Program-made: the position numbers and the translations under genes
Part shown: positions 18,999 through 28,331 of the stretch, in pieces
Layout of the letters: every line of letters starts with the position of its first letter
Position numbering within the stretch: the first letter of the stretch is position 1
Source: Promethearchaeota archaeon
GTDB taxonomy: Archaea; Asgardarchaeota; Lokiarchaeia; Sigyniarchaeales; Promethearchaeaceae
DNA length: 64,000 nucleotides
Assembly (NCBI GenBank): GCA_016933055.1
Contig: JAFGBS010000004.1
Coordinates: 362,972-426,971, forward strand
Reading direction: 5' to 3'
The notes under the pieces: generated by a model
What the model was told of the DNA's origin: nothing
Databases searched by the model: none
The model's input: the letters and a program-made list of their open reading frames with translations, nothing else

Positions 18999-20297
18999 TT
19001 AAGATATCAATGATCGTTCTTCAGAAAATTCGAGGAATTCTTCAGTATCAATGATCTTCTTTATATTCTGAACCACCTGCCATATTTCATCATAACTGTT
19101 ATATAGGGCGATTGGTGCTATTCGGATAATGTTTGGGGGTCGAAAATCTGGAATGATACCATGTTTCTTCATTGCTTTACATATTTGATATGCATTATCG
19201 TCACGGAGTAATGCAATATGTCCCCCTCGACGATAAGATTCTCGGGGTGTACCGATTCGTATATTGTATGGAGGGTTTTTTAAATAATGATCCGTAAGCT
19301 CTATGAGATATTGGGTTAGGTTAAGTGATTTTTGACGAATTTGGGCAATTCCCGCATCTAAAGTAACTTCAAGAGCCCCTTCAACTCCACCCGATGCAAT
19401 AATCCCAGGTGAGGAGATTTGCCATCCTCCCGCATTATACGCTTTTTCATAATCTAATGCCATATCAAATTGTTTTTCTTTCACATATCCGAACCACCCA
19501 AGGAGATTTGTCGTTCTATGAAAATGTTTTTCGTTTACATACAAAAATCCGGGTGCTCCTGGCCCCCCATTTAGATATTTATACCCGCACCATACTGCAA
19601 AATCGACATCCCACTCATGTAATTTGTGAGGTATTGCTCCTACGGAATGAGCACAATCAAATCCGACACAAATTCCATCTTTGTGTGCTGCTTGTGTTAA
19701 ATGATGTATGTCCAACAGTTGCCCACTGCAGTATAAAACGGAGGGAAGGAATACAAGTGCGACATCCTCTTGCATTCTCTCAATAATTCTCTCTTCGGTA
19801 AGAGTTAACCCATTTTCGCTGGGAATAAGAATTAATTCTTCTGCAGGATCTAAACCATGCATTCGTATTTGTCCCATTAATGCATAAATATCCGTTGGAA
19901 AATTCAGTTCATCCGCCAGGATTTTCGTTCTTTTTCCTTTAGGTTGATAGAATGTGTCTACTAATGTATGGATATTTACAGTTGTAGTTCCAGTCATAAT
20001 AACTTCCGATGGTTTCGCTCCTACAATCGGGGCAATTTTTTTACCCATTTCTTCTGCGAAAAAAAACCAAGGGATTTTACCCTCTAACCAACCGTTTATG
20101 CCCAAAGTCTTCCATTCATTTAATATTCTCTGAATGCTCGTTTCCGACTTCTTCGGCATTAATCCTAACGAATTACCATCCATATAAATAGAATTTTCGG
20201 TTAAACTGAATTGGTTTCGATATATTTTCAGGGGATCTTGACGATCCATGGATATTGCGTAGTTTTCCGAAAATTTGTCTAGTTCGGACAAAATCAT
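18999..20297 (-). CDS. kynU: Kynureninase
   Basis: PLP-dependent hydrolase that splits kynurenine or 3-hydroxykynurenine to (3-hydroxy)anthranilate and alanine; 432 residues, the normal size. The PLP lysine is K240 (WCGYKYLNGGPGA), with D214 in VGFDCAHSVG, NSLGLMPK near the start and the GINGW and ESYRRGGH motifs of the family. No other kynurenine-pathway gene is nearby. The pathway feeds tryptophan breakdown or de novo NAD synthesis and has been reported in some Asgard (Heimdallarchaeia) genomes. An AATATTAAATC box about 20 bases before the ATG fits its promoter. Confidence 0.93.
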   Translation of the reverse strand: MILSELDKFSENYAISMDRQDPLKIYRNQFSLTENSIYMDGNSLGLMPKKSETSIQRILNEWKTLGINGWLEGKIPWFFFAEEMGKKIAPIVGAKPSEVIMTGTTTVNIHTLVDTFYQPKGKRTKILADELNFPTDIYALMGQIRMHGLDPAEELILIPSENGLTLTEERIIERMQEDVALVFLPSVLYCSGQLLDIHHLTQAAHKDGICVGFDCAHSVGAIPHKLHEWDVDFAVWCGYKYLNGGPGAPGFLYVNEKHFHRTTNLLGWFGYVKEKQFDMALDYEKAYNAGGWQISSPGIIASGGVEGALEVTLDAGIAQIRQKSLNLTQYLIELTDHYLKNPPYNIRIGTPRESYRRGGHIALLRDDNAYQICKAMKKHGIIPDFRPPNIIRIAPIALYNSYDEIWQVVQNIKKIIDTEEFLEFSEERSLIS

Positions 20298-20503
20298 AAT
20301 CCTTTAACGATTTAATATTGAAATGTATGGGATTGTTTTTAAAAATCTTATTTACTTGTTCGTTCCTTATCTTGCTCATCATTTTTTAGCGAGATTTTGT
20401 CCATATTGAACTTGTAATATCTATGGGATGATCATACGATTTGCAAATTTGAAGATATTTAAATATTGTATAGAATAGCTGACTTAATGAAAAAAAAGGG
20501 AAC

Positions 20504-21664
20504 TTAGTGGATAACATTATTACCAATTATGTTATTTGTTCCACTATCGATAATCCCATTAGGTAGCGACATCACATCTACAATATTTCCGGTGATTACA
20601 TTGTATGATCCAGACGCGGTTATCTGTATGCCATAACAATTGGAAGGATTAAATGCCGTTATACAGAGAATATTCCCTGTTATTGAAGTATCATTGCCCT
20701 CTATATTGATCCCTACTACATTATATCCTGTGTAAATATCATACATGGTATTATCACTAATGCTATTGTAGGAGGCACTCGTAGTACACCACAAAACCCA
20801 CACGAATCCACCAGCCGAATAGAAATCACATAAGATATTATTACTTATTATATTACTTTGCGACAAACCTTCCAAATAAATTCCATACATCCACCCCGTA
20901 TCACCTTCAACAGAATCTAAGTCATATATTATGTTCCCGGATAGGATATTAAAACTGGATTCAATTAAATGAATTGCATAAGCATCCCAATCATTTGTCC
21001 TTAGTTGAGAAATCGTATTCTCGATAACATGGCAATTCCCACTTCCACTATCCATCACGATTCCCTCATACATATTGGTGATGATGCAATTTTCTATCCA
21101 AACGTTTTCTGAATTGATGTAAATGCCTCTCGCAATTCCCCCTTGGATCCTAACATTTTCAATACGCACGAGATTATTGTCATGTTCTGTAATATTTATT
21201 CCTTGTATACTTGGTGCAGAAATAGAGGATGTATCAATATTCATATTTCTTAATACCATCGACTCCACATCTGTTATTACAAAAGTTTCATCATTGATAT
21301 TGAGTGAGAGAGTTATCTCCCCTACCCCCTCTATTATGTAACTTCCTCCCCCATTGATATATATGGTGGAATACAAGGTAATATCTTCCGTAATAAGAAT
21401 ATGCCCCGTTCCCGTCCCTATTGTAATTAGTGCATCTTCTATTTCCTGTTGTGAAGAACAATAATAGGTATTCGGAACATCAGTCCCATTCAATCCATCT
21501 TCTCCGTCCGTACCATTTATTCCAGGAGGACCTTGTGGACCTTCGGGACCTTCCGGACCAGTAGTCTCCAACTCGTAGACCATCACGAATGTACCTATGC
21601 CTAAACCTGATGCTCCAAGAACTAGCGACACAATAATCAGAGCTTGAGTTTTTCCATTTGACAT
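20504..21664 (-). CDS. Membrane-anchored collagen-like/right-handed beta-helix surface protein
   Basis: 386 residues. An N-terminal signal-anchor (ALIIVSLVLGASGLGIGTFVMVY) is followed by a short collagen-like Gly-x-y run (GPEGPEGPQGPPG, then NGTDGEDGLNGTD). The rest is a series of strand-turn repeats of NosD/pectate-lyase type, such as IENCIITNMYEGIVMD, NIISNNILCD, NSISDNTMYD and NVITGNIVD. This predicts a parallel beta-helix displayed on a thin stalk. Such proteins usually bind or cleave glycans. No catalytic residues could be assigned, so binding or structural roles are as likely. Confidence 0.8.
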   Translation of the reverse strand: MSNGKTQALIIVSLVLGASGLGIGTFVMVYELETTGPEGPEGPQGPPGINGTDGEDGLNGTDVPNTYYCSSQQEIEDALITIGTGTGHILITEDITLYSTIYINGGGSYIIEGVGEITLSLNINDETFVITDVESMVLRNMNIDTSSISAPSIQGINITEHDNNLVRIENVRIQGGIARGIYINSENVWIENCIITNMYEGIVMDSGSGNCHVIENTISQLRTNDWDAYAIHLIESSFNILSGNIIYDLDSVEGDTGWMYGIYLEGLSQSNIISNNILCDFYSAGGFVWVLWCTTSASYNSISDNTMYDIYTGYNVVGINIEGNDTSITGNILCITAFNPSNCYGIQITASGSYNVITGNIVDVMSLPNGIIDSGTNNIIGNNVIH

Positions 21665-22052
21665 TTCACTTACTTCCTATTAAGTCACGTTTATGACTAC
21701 ACGTTATTGGGGTGAACATGCAAAAAAGTGTTCTGGATTTTTCTGTCATATCCCCACAGAAGGAATTTGCTACTTACACAAAAAAACTTTGATTTGTAAG
21801 ATGGGTTCCACATCTCATATAAAAATATTAAAGGAGTCAGGTACGCCAAATAAGTAAAATAATTCTAGCTTGAGAATGTATTATAGGGATAATAATGGTT
21901 TGGAATTACCATCTTGAATAAACAGTGTAGTCCATAAAGGAAATGGGAGATATCAGGTTGTTTTATAAGATTTTTTTTTGTCAGTTCACAATGACAAAAA
22001 GGTAAAAAAAAGATAAATGGACCTTTTATTTTAAATGAATAAGGAAAAATCC
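21665..22052. other. 388-base intergenic stretch with one hairpin
   Basis: AT-rich gap. It contains the promoter region of the collagen-like gene and the inverted repeat at 21975-22000. Nothing else recognised. Confidence 0.5.
21975..22000 (-). terminator. Inverted repeat after the paralogous membrane gene
   Basis: TTTTTGTCA pairs perfectly with TGACAAAAA across an 8-base loop, 52 bases downstream of the stop of the minus-strand gene at 22053. Further T-runs lie on the minus strand just before it. A transcription terminator is likely. Confidence 0.45.
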
Positions 22053-23096
22053 TTAGGATATTTTTCTCGGGTAATTTACCATGCTCCCCAAAATTATTAG
22101 AAATATTAGAATTGTAATTGAAGTAGATGTATAGAGAGATTTCAGAAAATTTTCTCGTCGTTGTTCTTCTAATGCTTTTTGTTGAGCCAGAATTTCTGCA
22201 ATTGGTAGGATTTCATATTCAATTTCTGGTCCACCATATTCCACTCCTATCAAGAATTCAAAGCAAATGTGCTGATACGCACTAGTGAGCGTGATGTTAG
22301 AGGATTGTGAGTAATTTCCTGGCGGAGTGGGTGCATAGGGGAAATCTATAGACCCTATCTGGAATCTTTGATTGTCTGTTTTACCATGTATGGAGATTTG
22401 ACCGGTCATCAATTCTAAATCTCCTATAGATGAATTCAGACAATATATCAGGTTTAAGGTTGAATTTAGTAATACTCTATAACTCAGATGGTAACTGTTC
22501 GAATTAATCCAAAAATGAATAGTACCCGAAAAATCATATACATTCTCAGCAGAAATACTACTATTCCGAAAAGGTAGTATAATTTCTCCGCTAATTATTG
22601 TTATTCCTCCCTCCTCAGAAATGCTTGATTGGTATAGCTTTACATCAAGATTTTCGAATCTCAAAGAGGATTCCATATCGGTTTTAATCTCTACTTGGGA
22701 ATTATCCTTTTGTAATTCACTCATGTTCAAAACGAACATAGATGTATAGAATTCTAAACCAACGCTTGCTCTTATGCATAAATACATTTGAGTTCGATTG
22801 AATAGTTGATCAAGCCTTGTGAAATTTGGTTCAACTCCTTTCAGAATATCAAAAGAAAAATTAAATTGATACAAAAAATAGTCTTGAAGATCAATTTCCT
22901 TCACCGAATAAGAAAAGTCAATATCGGAATCCGGAGTTGGATGAATATTACGATAAATTCCTGAACGATTTATCATGCTGTCATCTTCGTGTAGAGAAGA
23001 ATGGATTATGATATAATACGCTAGCAAATTACTTGAGGGTACTGCTAAAATGAATATCGTTCCGATAATAATTGTCCATTTTAATCTTTTATCCAT
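22053..23096 (-). CDS. Membrane protein with N- and C-terminal helices (paralogue of 15877-16905)
   Basis: 347 residues with the same layout as its paralogue: helix at 7-28, ectodomain with FDILKGVEPNFT, LFNRTQMYL, DNSQVEI, LRFENL and SEEGG, and a C-terminal helix (LYTSTSITILIFLIILGSMV). A difference is a Glu/Gln-rich stretch (EILAQQKALEEQRREN) just before the last helix, absent from the other copy. It ends 33 bases after the start side of the VWA gene's stop on the same strand, so it may be co-transcribed with the VWA and TM2 genes. Function unknown. Confidence 0.75.
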   Translation of the reverse strand: MDKRLKWTIIIGTIFILAVPSSNLLAYYIIIHSSLHEDDSMINRSGIYRNIHPTPDSDIDFSYSVKEIDLQDYFLYQFNFSFDILKGVEPNFTRLDQLFNRTQMYLCIRASVGLEFYTSMFVLNMSELQKDNSQVEIKTDMESSLRFENLDVKLYQSSISEEGGITIISGEIILPFRNSSISAENVYDFSGTIHFWINSNSYHLSYRVLLNSTLNLIYCLNSSIGDLELMTGQISIHGKTDNQRFQIGSIDFPYAPTPPGNYSQSSNITLTSAYQHICFEFLIGVEYGGPEIEYEILPIAEILAQQKALEEQRRENFLKSLYTSTSITILIFLIILGSMVNYPRKIS

Positions 23097-23129
23097 TATA
23101 CATCCACTTTCTATCGAGAAAATTTAAAT

Positions 23130-24791
23130 TTATTTTTTCTTCTTCTTGTCCATCACTTCTTTTTTTCTGGCCTCCAATGAATGTCTATATCTCGCTTGTC
23201 CTCCACTAAAAAAAGCTCCTTTTGTTTCCCCAACATTTTGACTTCTTTTAATAATCTCTTTCCATTCCTCCTCTTCTGAATCAATTAATTCACTTGCAGA
23301 AGATAGGTTTTGCGTTCCCACGTAGTAATCACTCGCTAATGTTTTCCGCATCTTCGCTAATTTCTTCTTAGCTTCCTCCATTTGAAATTGCTGTACTAAT
23401 TTATTCGCTTTTTGGAGTTCTAAATTCGTGATTAATTCACTGTCGTAATAGTCCTTGAATTCAGAGACATCATCTGTGATTTCATAAGTTGAATGGAGCA
23501 GACGTGTCTTCTTGACATCATTTCTATCCAAATAATCTAACTGAATTTGGACATCGGCTTTTTTCTGAGTAGTAGATTTTGTTTTATGGAATTTCAGATA
23601 CAATTCTCGGTTTGGATCCAGCGCTCCAAGGCTAATGGGAACACCTGATTTTTTGGGTATATTTTGCACATAAATACCTTCAATTTCTTCTAGTTCTAAG
23701 AAATCGGGATAAAATACTCTGAGGATCGCATTTCGAGCAATATAATTCTTACTTTCTAAATGTTTAAAGGTGCTTTCGATGAGATCTTTTGAGATCAGAG
23801 ACACCTCTCCTCCCGTAATATCCGTGATTTTTCCAATCAAATCAAGTGCCATTTGGCTGCTACCGTCATCCACACCGATTAAATCCATAATCACCCCTTT
23901 CTGGCGTGCTCTATTTGCTAGATTAGAATAAAATTCTTCTGCCTTGGACTTGTTGCCACCCTCTATCATTCCCATGCCAACATTTGCCAACCCATCAGTA
24001 AGCAAAATAAGTCTCGCACTTTTCTTACCCCGTTTCAAGATCTTTCGTTCTGTTAAGATTTGACCACAAAATAATGCCGGTCCCAATGCAGTATAATGAA
24101 GAGGAGTTAGTTGTTCAATTTTGCGAATCCACTCGTCTCCAAATTCCGATACTGGACCAACATGAGCATTTTCAAGTTCTTTAATCAAGAAATTTTCCAG
24201 ATTTGCTTCAGAAAAAATATGCTCTTCTTTCCGGATTTCTAGATGCTCATGGGGAGTTGAATAGATTGATACCTCACTGGTAAATGTGATCAACACGAAA
24301 ACACTGGAAGGGTTATTTACTTTCAAATTTTTGATCGTCTGGATTAACGAATGCTTTACTGCTTCTAATTTTCCCCGGAACATGGAACCTGAAACATCGA
24401 TTATAGCAATCAAAGCTTCACCCCGATCTTTCTTTATTTCACTGTCCTCTTCTGTTTTTGCTGTAGGTTCTTGAATCTCTTTGAATAATATGTGTAAATC
24501 TTCGGATTTTCCCTCAGTCTTTTCTTTTTCTTCTAAAACTTCCATATTGGTAATTTCATACTTATTATCATTACCGCAAAACTCACAATTCCATGAAATA
24601 GAATTTCCCATTTTCTTAAGGCTACTCGTATCAGAGACTATAGCTCCACAAAATGCGCAAATAATTGGAATGAACGATTTTTCCTCGACATCTTGCTCTA
24701 ATTTTTCCATATTTAAAGCTAATATTAATGGAAGATCTTCTACTTCAGAAGTTTTTTTCCCGATAATTTTTTTGAATCCTTTACGTAACAT
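23130..24791 (-). CDS. Zinc-ribbon and von Willebrand factor A domain protein
   Basis: I place the start at the ATG at 24791 (MLRKGFKK). A longer in-frame start at 25001 would overlap the upstream TM2 gene and its first 70 residues look like antisense of that gene. The 553-residue product has a zinc ribbon (CAFCGA...WNCEFCGND), then a VWA domain with a full MIDAS: DVSGSM, a Thr in TPLHYTALG and LLTDGLANVG. A C-terminal coiled, Lys-rich region (LQKANKLVQQFQMEEAKKKL) ends in MDKKKKK. It is probably cytoplasmic and binds a partner through a divalent metal. VWA proteins often work with MoxR ATPases; one is encoded at 28838. Confidence 0.85.
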   Translation of the reverse strand: MLRKGFKKIIGKKTSEVEDLPLILALNMEKLEQDVEEKSFIPIICAFCGAIVSDTSSLKKMGNSISWNCEFCGNDNKYEITNMEVLEEKEKTEGKSEDLHILFKEIQEPTAKTEEDSEIKKDRGEALIAIIDVSGSMFRGKLEAVKHSLIQTIKNLKVNNPSSVFVLITFTSEVSIYSTPHEHLEIRKEEHIFSEANLENFLIKELENAHVGPVSEFGDEWIRKIEQLTPLHYTALGPALFCGQILTERKILKRGKKSARLILLTDGLANVGMGMIEGGNKSKAEEFYSNLANRARQKGVIMDLIGVDDGSSQMALDLIGKITDITGGEVSLISKDLIESTFKHLESKNYIARNAILRVFYPDFLELEEIEGIYVQNIPKKSGVPISLGALDPNRELYLKFHKTKSTTQKKADVQIQLDYLDRNDVKKTRLLHSTYEITDDVSEFKDYYDSELITNLELQKANKLVQQFQMEEAKKKLAKMRKTLASDYYVGTQNLSSASELIDSEEEEWKEIIKRSQNVGETKGAFFSGGQARYRHSLEARKKEVMDKKKKK

Positions 24792-24823
24792 CGGATAAAA
24801 TATGAAAAGGGGATTATTTAATA

Positions 24824-25228
24824 TTAATCCCAATTGACAATGGGTCTTCCAAACGAATCCTTGAACGATCCCGTTAAGATAACAATTAAATCGATGAGCA
24901 ACCCAATTCCGAATAATCCCCCGGTTACTAACCACAGGATACCCATCCCAATTCGTCCCACATAAAAGTAATGCACCCCTAATGCTCCGAAGAATACCCA
25001 CAACAATAATGTAATTAATCTGGATTTCGGGGAGATAGGATAGTTAGAAGAATCAGATTGTCTATATTCCGGTCTATGAACGTTGACTTTAATTGTTGAG
25101 GAATAATGACCTGAAGAAGACTGATCGGAATACGTCTGTTCAGCATCGGTGTAGAGAATTTTGGTTCCACAATACTCGCAAAATTTTGATCGTTCATCTA
25201 ATTTTGCACCACAACTTGCACAATACAT
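24824..25228 (-). CDS. Zinc-ribbon TM2-domain membrane protein
   Basis: I place the start at the ATG at 25228 (MYCASCGAKLDERSKFC) since the zinc ribbon then opens the protein; an upstream Met 16 codons earlier is less likely. Cysteines C3/C6 and the later CEYCG pair bind zinc. After a Ser/Tyr-rich linker comes a TM2 domain: two helices around GALGVHYFYVGRIGMGILWL and GIGLLIDLIVILTG, ending in the usual DxxGRPI. TM2 proteins are found in archaea, bacteria and eukaryotes with no settled function. The VWA gene starts 32 bases downstream on the same strand. Confidence 0.88.
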   Translation of the reverse strand: MYCASCGAKLDERSKFCEYCGTKILYTDAEQTYSDQSSSGHYSSTIKVNVHRPEYRQSDSSNYPISPKSRLITLLLWVFFGALGVHYFYVGRIGMGILWLVTGGLFGIGLLIDLIVILTGSFKDSFGRPIVNWD

Positions 25229-25520
25229 GATAATTATATTAAGGATCGTTAATCTAAAGAACGATCGGGGGTCCATTTTTTATCCGACCTAATTTTTGAT
25301 GTTTTTATGGTTTTTTTTTGAAGTGTTATTGCGTATAATAATCATCATATAAAAATTCACAATTTTGAGCAGTAATATGCAATAAGCAATTTCAAACAAA
25401 AATTGGATTGAAAATTCAACCTATCAAATATATTAGTAAAGAAATATAGAATCGGGATGACATGATTCTAAATTATCTTTTAATATGGCAATATTCCCCT
25501 CTCTAATAATGACCTAGTAG

Positions 25521-26144
25521 TTACGGACCAATTTTGCCATTTGGAAGAAGGTGACCTAAAAGTGCACCTAGCGAACCTTGGAGGATTCCAAAAGGCATTA
25601 AAAACCATGCATAGGTAAGATAATTGGTATCGGCGGGAATGGGATTATAAAACCAGTTTAAGGGGATTATGCTCAATCCTAATAATGCCGCAGAAAATAA
25701 CAATCCCGAAAGAAAAACAGCACGCTTTCTCTTCTTCATAATCTTTACAAGGAACATTGAGAGGTCTGCAACTAGACCATATAAAATGTAGATGACGCCC
25801 CACCCAATTGCACCCCATATCGATTTAAGTGCGGGGGTCACAAGATATTCTAACCAATACTCAATCGGGATCCCAATCAACCCCATTAATCCAAATACGA
25901 TGGTTCCGAGCCATTTTATTTGTAGTTTCTCATAAAAGAAATATAAAACAATACTAAAGAAAAATACCGCAAAATACATGTATCCATAGCCTATTTTAAG
26001 ATCAAATAGTACAACATCAAATAGGTAGCTGAATCCGCCATTGATTGATGAAAGTAAAAGAAAACATAAGAAAATCCACGCTAATATCGACCATGACGGA
26101 TTTTTTTGGGAAATTGGATTATTTGCTTTTTGCATCTTAAACAT
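25521..26144 (-). CDS. Polytopic membrane protein, unknown family
   Basis: Start set at 26144 because a TTATATAA box lies about 20 bases before it; the longer frame begins at 26192, upstream of that box. The 207-residue product has six hydrophobic helices (for example ILAWIFLCFLLLSSINGGFSY, MYFAVFFFSIVLYFFY, LGTIVFGLMGLIGIPIEYWL, WGVIYILYGLVADLSMFLV). The Pro/Gly-rich last helix ends LGALLGHLLPNGKIGP. No motif or family recognised. It stands alone. Confidence 0.65.
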   Translation of the reverse strand: MFKMQKANNPISQKNPSWSILAWIFLCFLLLSSINGGFSYLFDVVLFDLKIGYGYMYFAVFFFSIVLYFFYEKLQIKWLGTIVFGLMGLIGIPIEYWLEYLVTPALKSIWGAIGWGVIYILYGLVADLSMFLVKIMKKRKRAVFLSGLLFSAALLGLSIIPLNWFYNPIPADTNYLTYAWFLMPFGILQGSLGALLGHLLPNGKIGP

Positions 26145-26159
26145 TATTTCGCAATAGAA

Positions 26160-26168
26160 TTTATATAA
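26160..26168 (-). promoter_or_regulatory. TATA box for the gene at 25521-26144
   Basis: On the minus strand ATTATATAAAT lies about 20 bases before the ATG at 26144, which fits a nearly leaderless archaeal transcript and decides the start of that gene. Confidence 0.5.
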
Positions 26169-26442
26169 TCTCTGTAGTCTGGAAGTGAGCAATTATTGGA
26201 CATACCAGATAATAAATATACAACAACCTCAATCCTACACTCCCACCAAAGCACATACTACTTTAAAACTCTACTCATAAAATAACTGAATGGGTTTGAA
26301 TTCATTTAGGTGGACTTGAACCCTACAATTGGCTCTTAGGGGCAACTCATTGGGTATCCATAGGGAAATTGTATGATTATCTCACTAACGTGCAATATAC
26401 ACCTGGAATACGATTATATCAGAAAAAAATGAATGAAAATAC

Positions 26443-26459
26443 CCTAACGGCTAGTTAGG
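26443..26459 (-). terminator. Hairpin downstream of the VTT-domain gene
   Basis: CCTAAC and GTTAGG pair perfectly across a 5-base loop 36 bases after the stop at 26495. On the minus strand it is followed by T-rich sequence (TATTTTCATTCATTTTTTTC). A terminator is likely. Confidence 0.45.
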
Positions 26460-26494
26460 TGTCGGGATATGGTGATTAACGAAAAAAACTTAAA

Positions 26495-27898
26495 TTATCG
26501 TTTAATGTTTTTTTCAAAATGCTTTTCGAAGAAATTTTGCACCCGTCTGGCTTCATCCCGCTCTCCTGCCTGGTGGTAAATTATCATCGATTTGTTAAAG
26601 ATTTGTCCAGCGTCTTGCTTGTGACCGAGTTTATAATAGCAGTGACCCAACCCCTCAAGCATGTGGGCAATCATATCGGCATCTTTTGATTTGAAAACGT
26701 CTTTTAAGACCAAACGATAAGATTTTGCTAAGCGGAGCCACAATCTGTCGTCAGGTTGAGCATCGGGATAGTGAATTTCCACATCATCCATTTCTTCGGG
26801 GATCGCCCGTTCCAAAATAAGTTGACTCATCACTTGAATGGTCTCCTTAAGCAAGATTTTTCCTTCCTTGTCCGTTTGTATAAAGAGTCCCATGATTTGG
26901 TGGGCTTCGGGGGGAATCTCTCCAGAGAGAATGGCTTCCATGGTGTACTGACTAAAACCATACTCTTCTAAATGCCCTCCTTCTTCGAGTTCGGCGATTT
27001 CGTTCTGTACTCGTTTCCACTTGAGGTATTTTGCTAGCCAGAATTTGTAGATCAAAAACATAAGAATCAGGACGACAGCCGCGCAGAGGATCAAAGTGTT
27101 GAATTGGGCAGAACCGGTTTTAATAAACTCATCCAATAACTCAGGGTCACTTAACACCTCAATGATAGGACGATCTTCGGAATTCATTTTCGACCCAATG
27201 AATGTGAAGAATAAACTCCGGGGAATGGATCCGATCAAGGTAGTGAGGTAGTAGTCGCGTCTTTTGATCCCAAGAAACCCGGCTGCAAAAGAGATATGAT
27301 CGAAGGGGATTGCTGGAATTGCACGGCTGATAAGTAGGGTGGGATTGCCATATTTATACATATAATAGTCAACGACATATAAGTCGTCTCCAATAAATTT
27401 CTCTGCGACCGGTTTGCCTCCCCGAATACCGATTTCATAACATAAAGCAGCGGTGAGTAACAACCCTGCTATTGCCATTCCAGTGCCGATCCACAGCCCC
27501 CACAGTAACCCGCAAGCAAGTAGCATGAGTTCCGAAGGGAGGGGGGCTATAACTCCTTGAAGTGCCATGAAAATAAAAAAAAGGACGATTCCCCATCCCC
27601 CGAGCGTTACAATCGGCCGGATAAAATATTTCAGAACCAATCCGAACATCCAGCTAGAATCCTGCACGAGTTTGATAGTTAAAACTACAGTAAGTAAGAT
27701 GATAAAAACTATTAACCCAAACCAGAACCATGTCTTTAGATCAAGACCTGTAAATGCCTTTTTGAACCGAATTTTAATCGGGATTTTTACTTTAGCGACT
27801 CTAGGTTTCGCATATTCATCGATGTGTGCATCCATTTCTGACTCTTCATCGGTATAGGCAGTAGGCTGATTATCTTGTTTCTCCGAGTCAGAAATCAT
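26495..27898 (-). CDS. VTT/DedA-type membrane protein with C-terminal TPR-like domain
   Basis: Start set at ATG 27898 (MISDSEKQD); a frame from 27964 is open but its first 22 residues are not protein-like for this family. After an acidic N-terminus and one helix comes a VTT (SNARE-associated/DedA) domain: APLPSELMLLACGLLWGLW, then SRAIPAIPFDHISFAAGFLGI and SIPRSLFFTFIG. These proteins act in lipid or undecaprenyl-type carrier transport across membranes. The cytoplasmic C-terminus (about 330-467) carries helical repeats (LEGLGHCYYKLGHKQDAGQIFNK pattern) that look like a TPR. The fusion suggests the transporter recruits a protein partner. Confidence 0.8.
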   Translation of the reverse strand: MISDSEKQDNQPTAYTDEESEMDAHIDEYAKPRVAKVKIPIKIRFKKAFTGLDLKTWFWFGLIVFIILLTVVLTIKLVQDSSWMFGLVLKYFIRPIVTLGGWGIVLFFIFMALQGVIAPLPSELMLLACGLLWGLWIGTGMAIAGLLLTAALCYEIGIRGGKPVAEKFIGDDLYVVDYYMYKYGNPTLLISRAIPAIPFDHISFAAGFLGIKRRDYYLTTLIGSIPRSLFFTFIGSKMNSEDRPIIEVLSDPELLDEFIKTGSAQFNTLILCAAVVLILMFLIYKFWLAKYLKWKRVQNEIAELEEGGHLEEYGFSQYTMEAILSGEIPPEAHQIMGLFIQTDKEGKILLKETIQVMSQLILERAIPEEMDDVEIHYPDAQPDDRLWLRLAKSYRLVLKDVFKSKDADMIAHMLEGLGHCYYKLGHKQDAGQIFNKSMIIYHQAGERDEARRVQNFFEKHFEKNIKR

Positions 27899-28331
27899 CT
27901 TTCTATATATACAACAAAAGCGAAATTTATGAATCTTTTGTGCAGGCAGTCGATATTTAACCATTTTTTTATGTAATCAACATATAATCGGGTATTTCCG
28001 AATAATATCTTAGCCCATTTACTTAACACCACCATAAAACAACGTGATACATATAAATCGGAATCAAACTGTGATTTTACATTAGGATGGATAGGTAACA
28101 CGATTGCTAACACATCTTGATTCGTTTAAATACCCCGAGCAAATGTTAATAGTAGAAGTCCTCGGTATGGGAACGTAATCCAATTGGAAGATCCAAAGCC
28201 GAATACGTAGTATGATCTACATTCATCAATTCACGGATAGCCAAATTGACAGAAGTTCGTACGAGATGCCTCATGATCACTTAAGGTAATATTTTTGGGT
28301 ATCACGGGATGAATTTTGACACAATAATTGA
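27899..28331. other. Intergenic region with degenerate repeat A
   Basis: Contains the promoter side of the VTT gene (TTAAATATCG near 27955) and the degenerate repeat described at 28053-28236. No intact gene seen. Confidence 0.5.
28053..28236 (+). repeat. Degenerate intergenic repeat, copy A
   Basis: Shares blocks in the same order with copy B (35859-36010). The first 32 bases match at 28 positions. A second block reads TCCTCGGTATGGGAACGT against TCCTTGGTGCAGGAACGT. A third holds GCCGAATACGTAGTATGAT against GCCGAATGCG and CGTAGCATGAT. The third block forms a small hairpin (ATAC-GTA-GTAT at 28203-28213). Both copies sit directly upstream of decayed toxin-antitoxin-like genes. Confidence 0.5.

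Noticed and set aside
26302..26370. tRNA-like sequence on the minus strand (GGGTTCAAGTCC)
   Set aside because: The T-arm stem has three mismatches of five and I could not form a cloverleaf with a paired acceptor stem.
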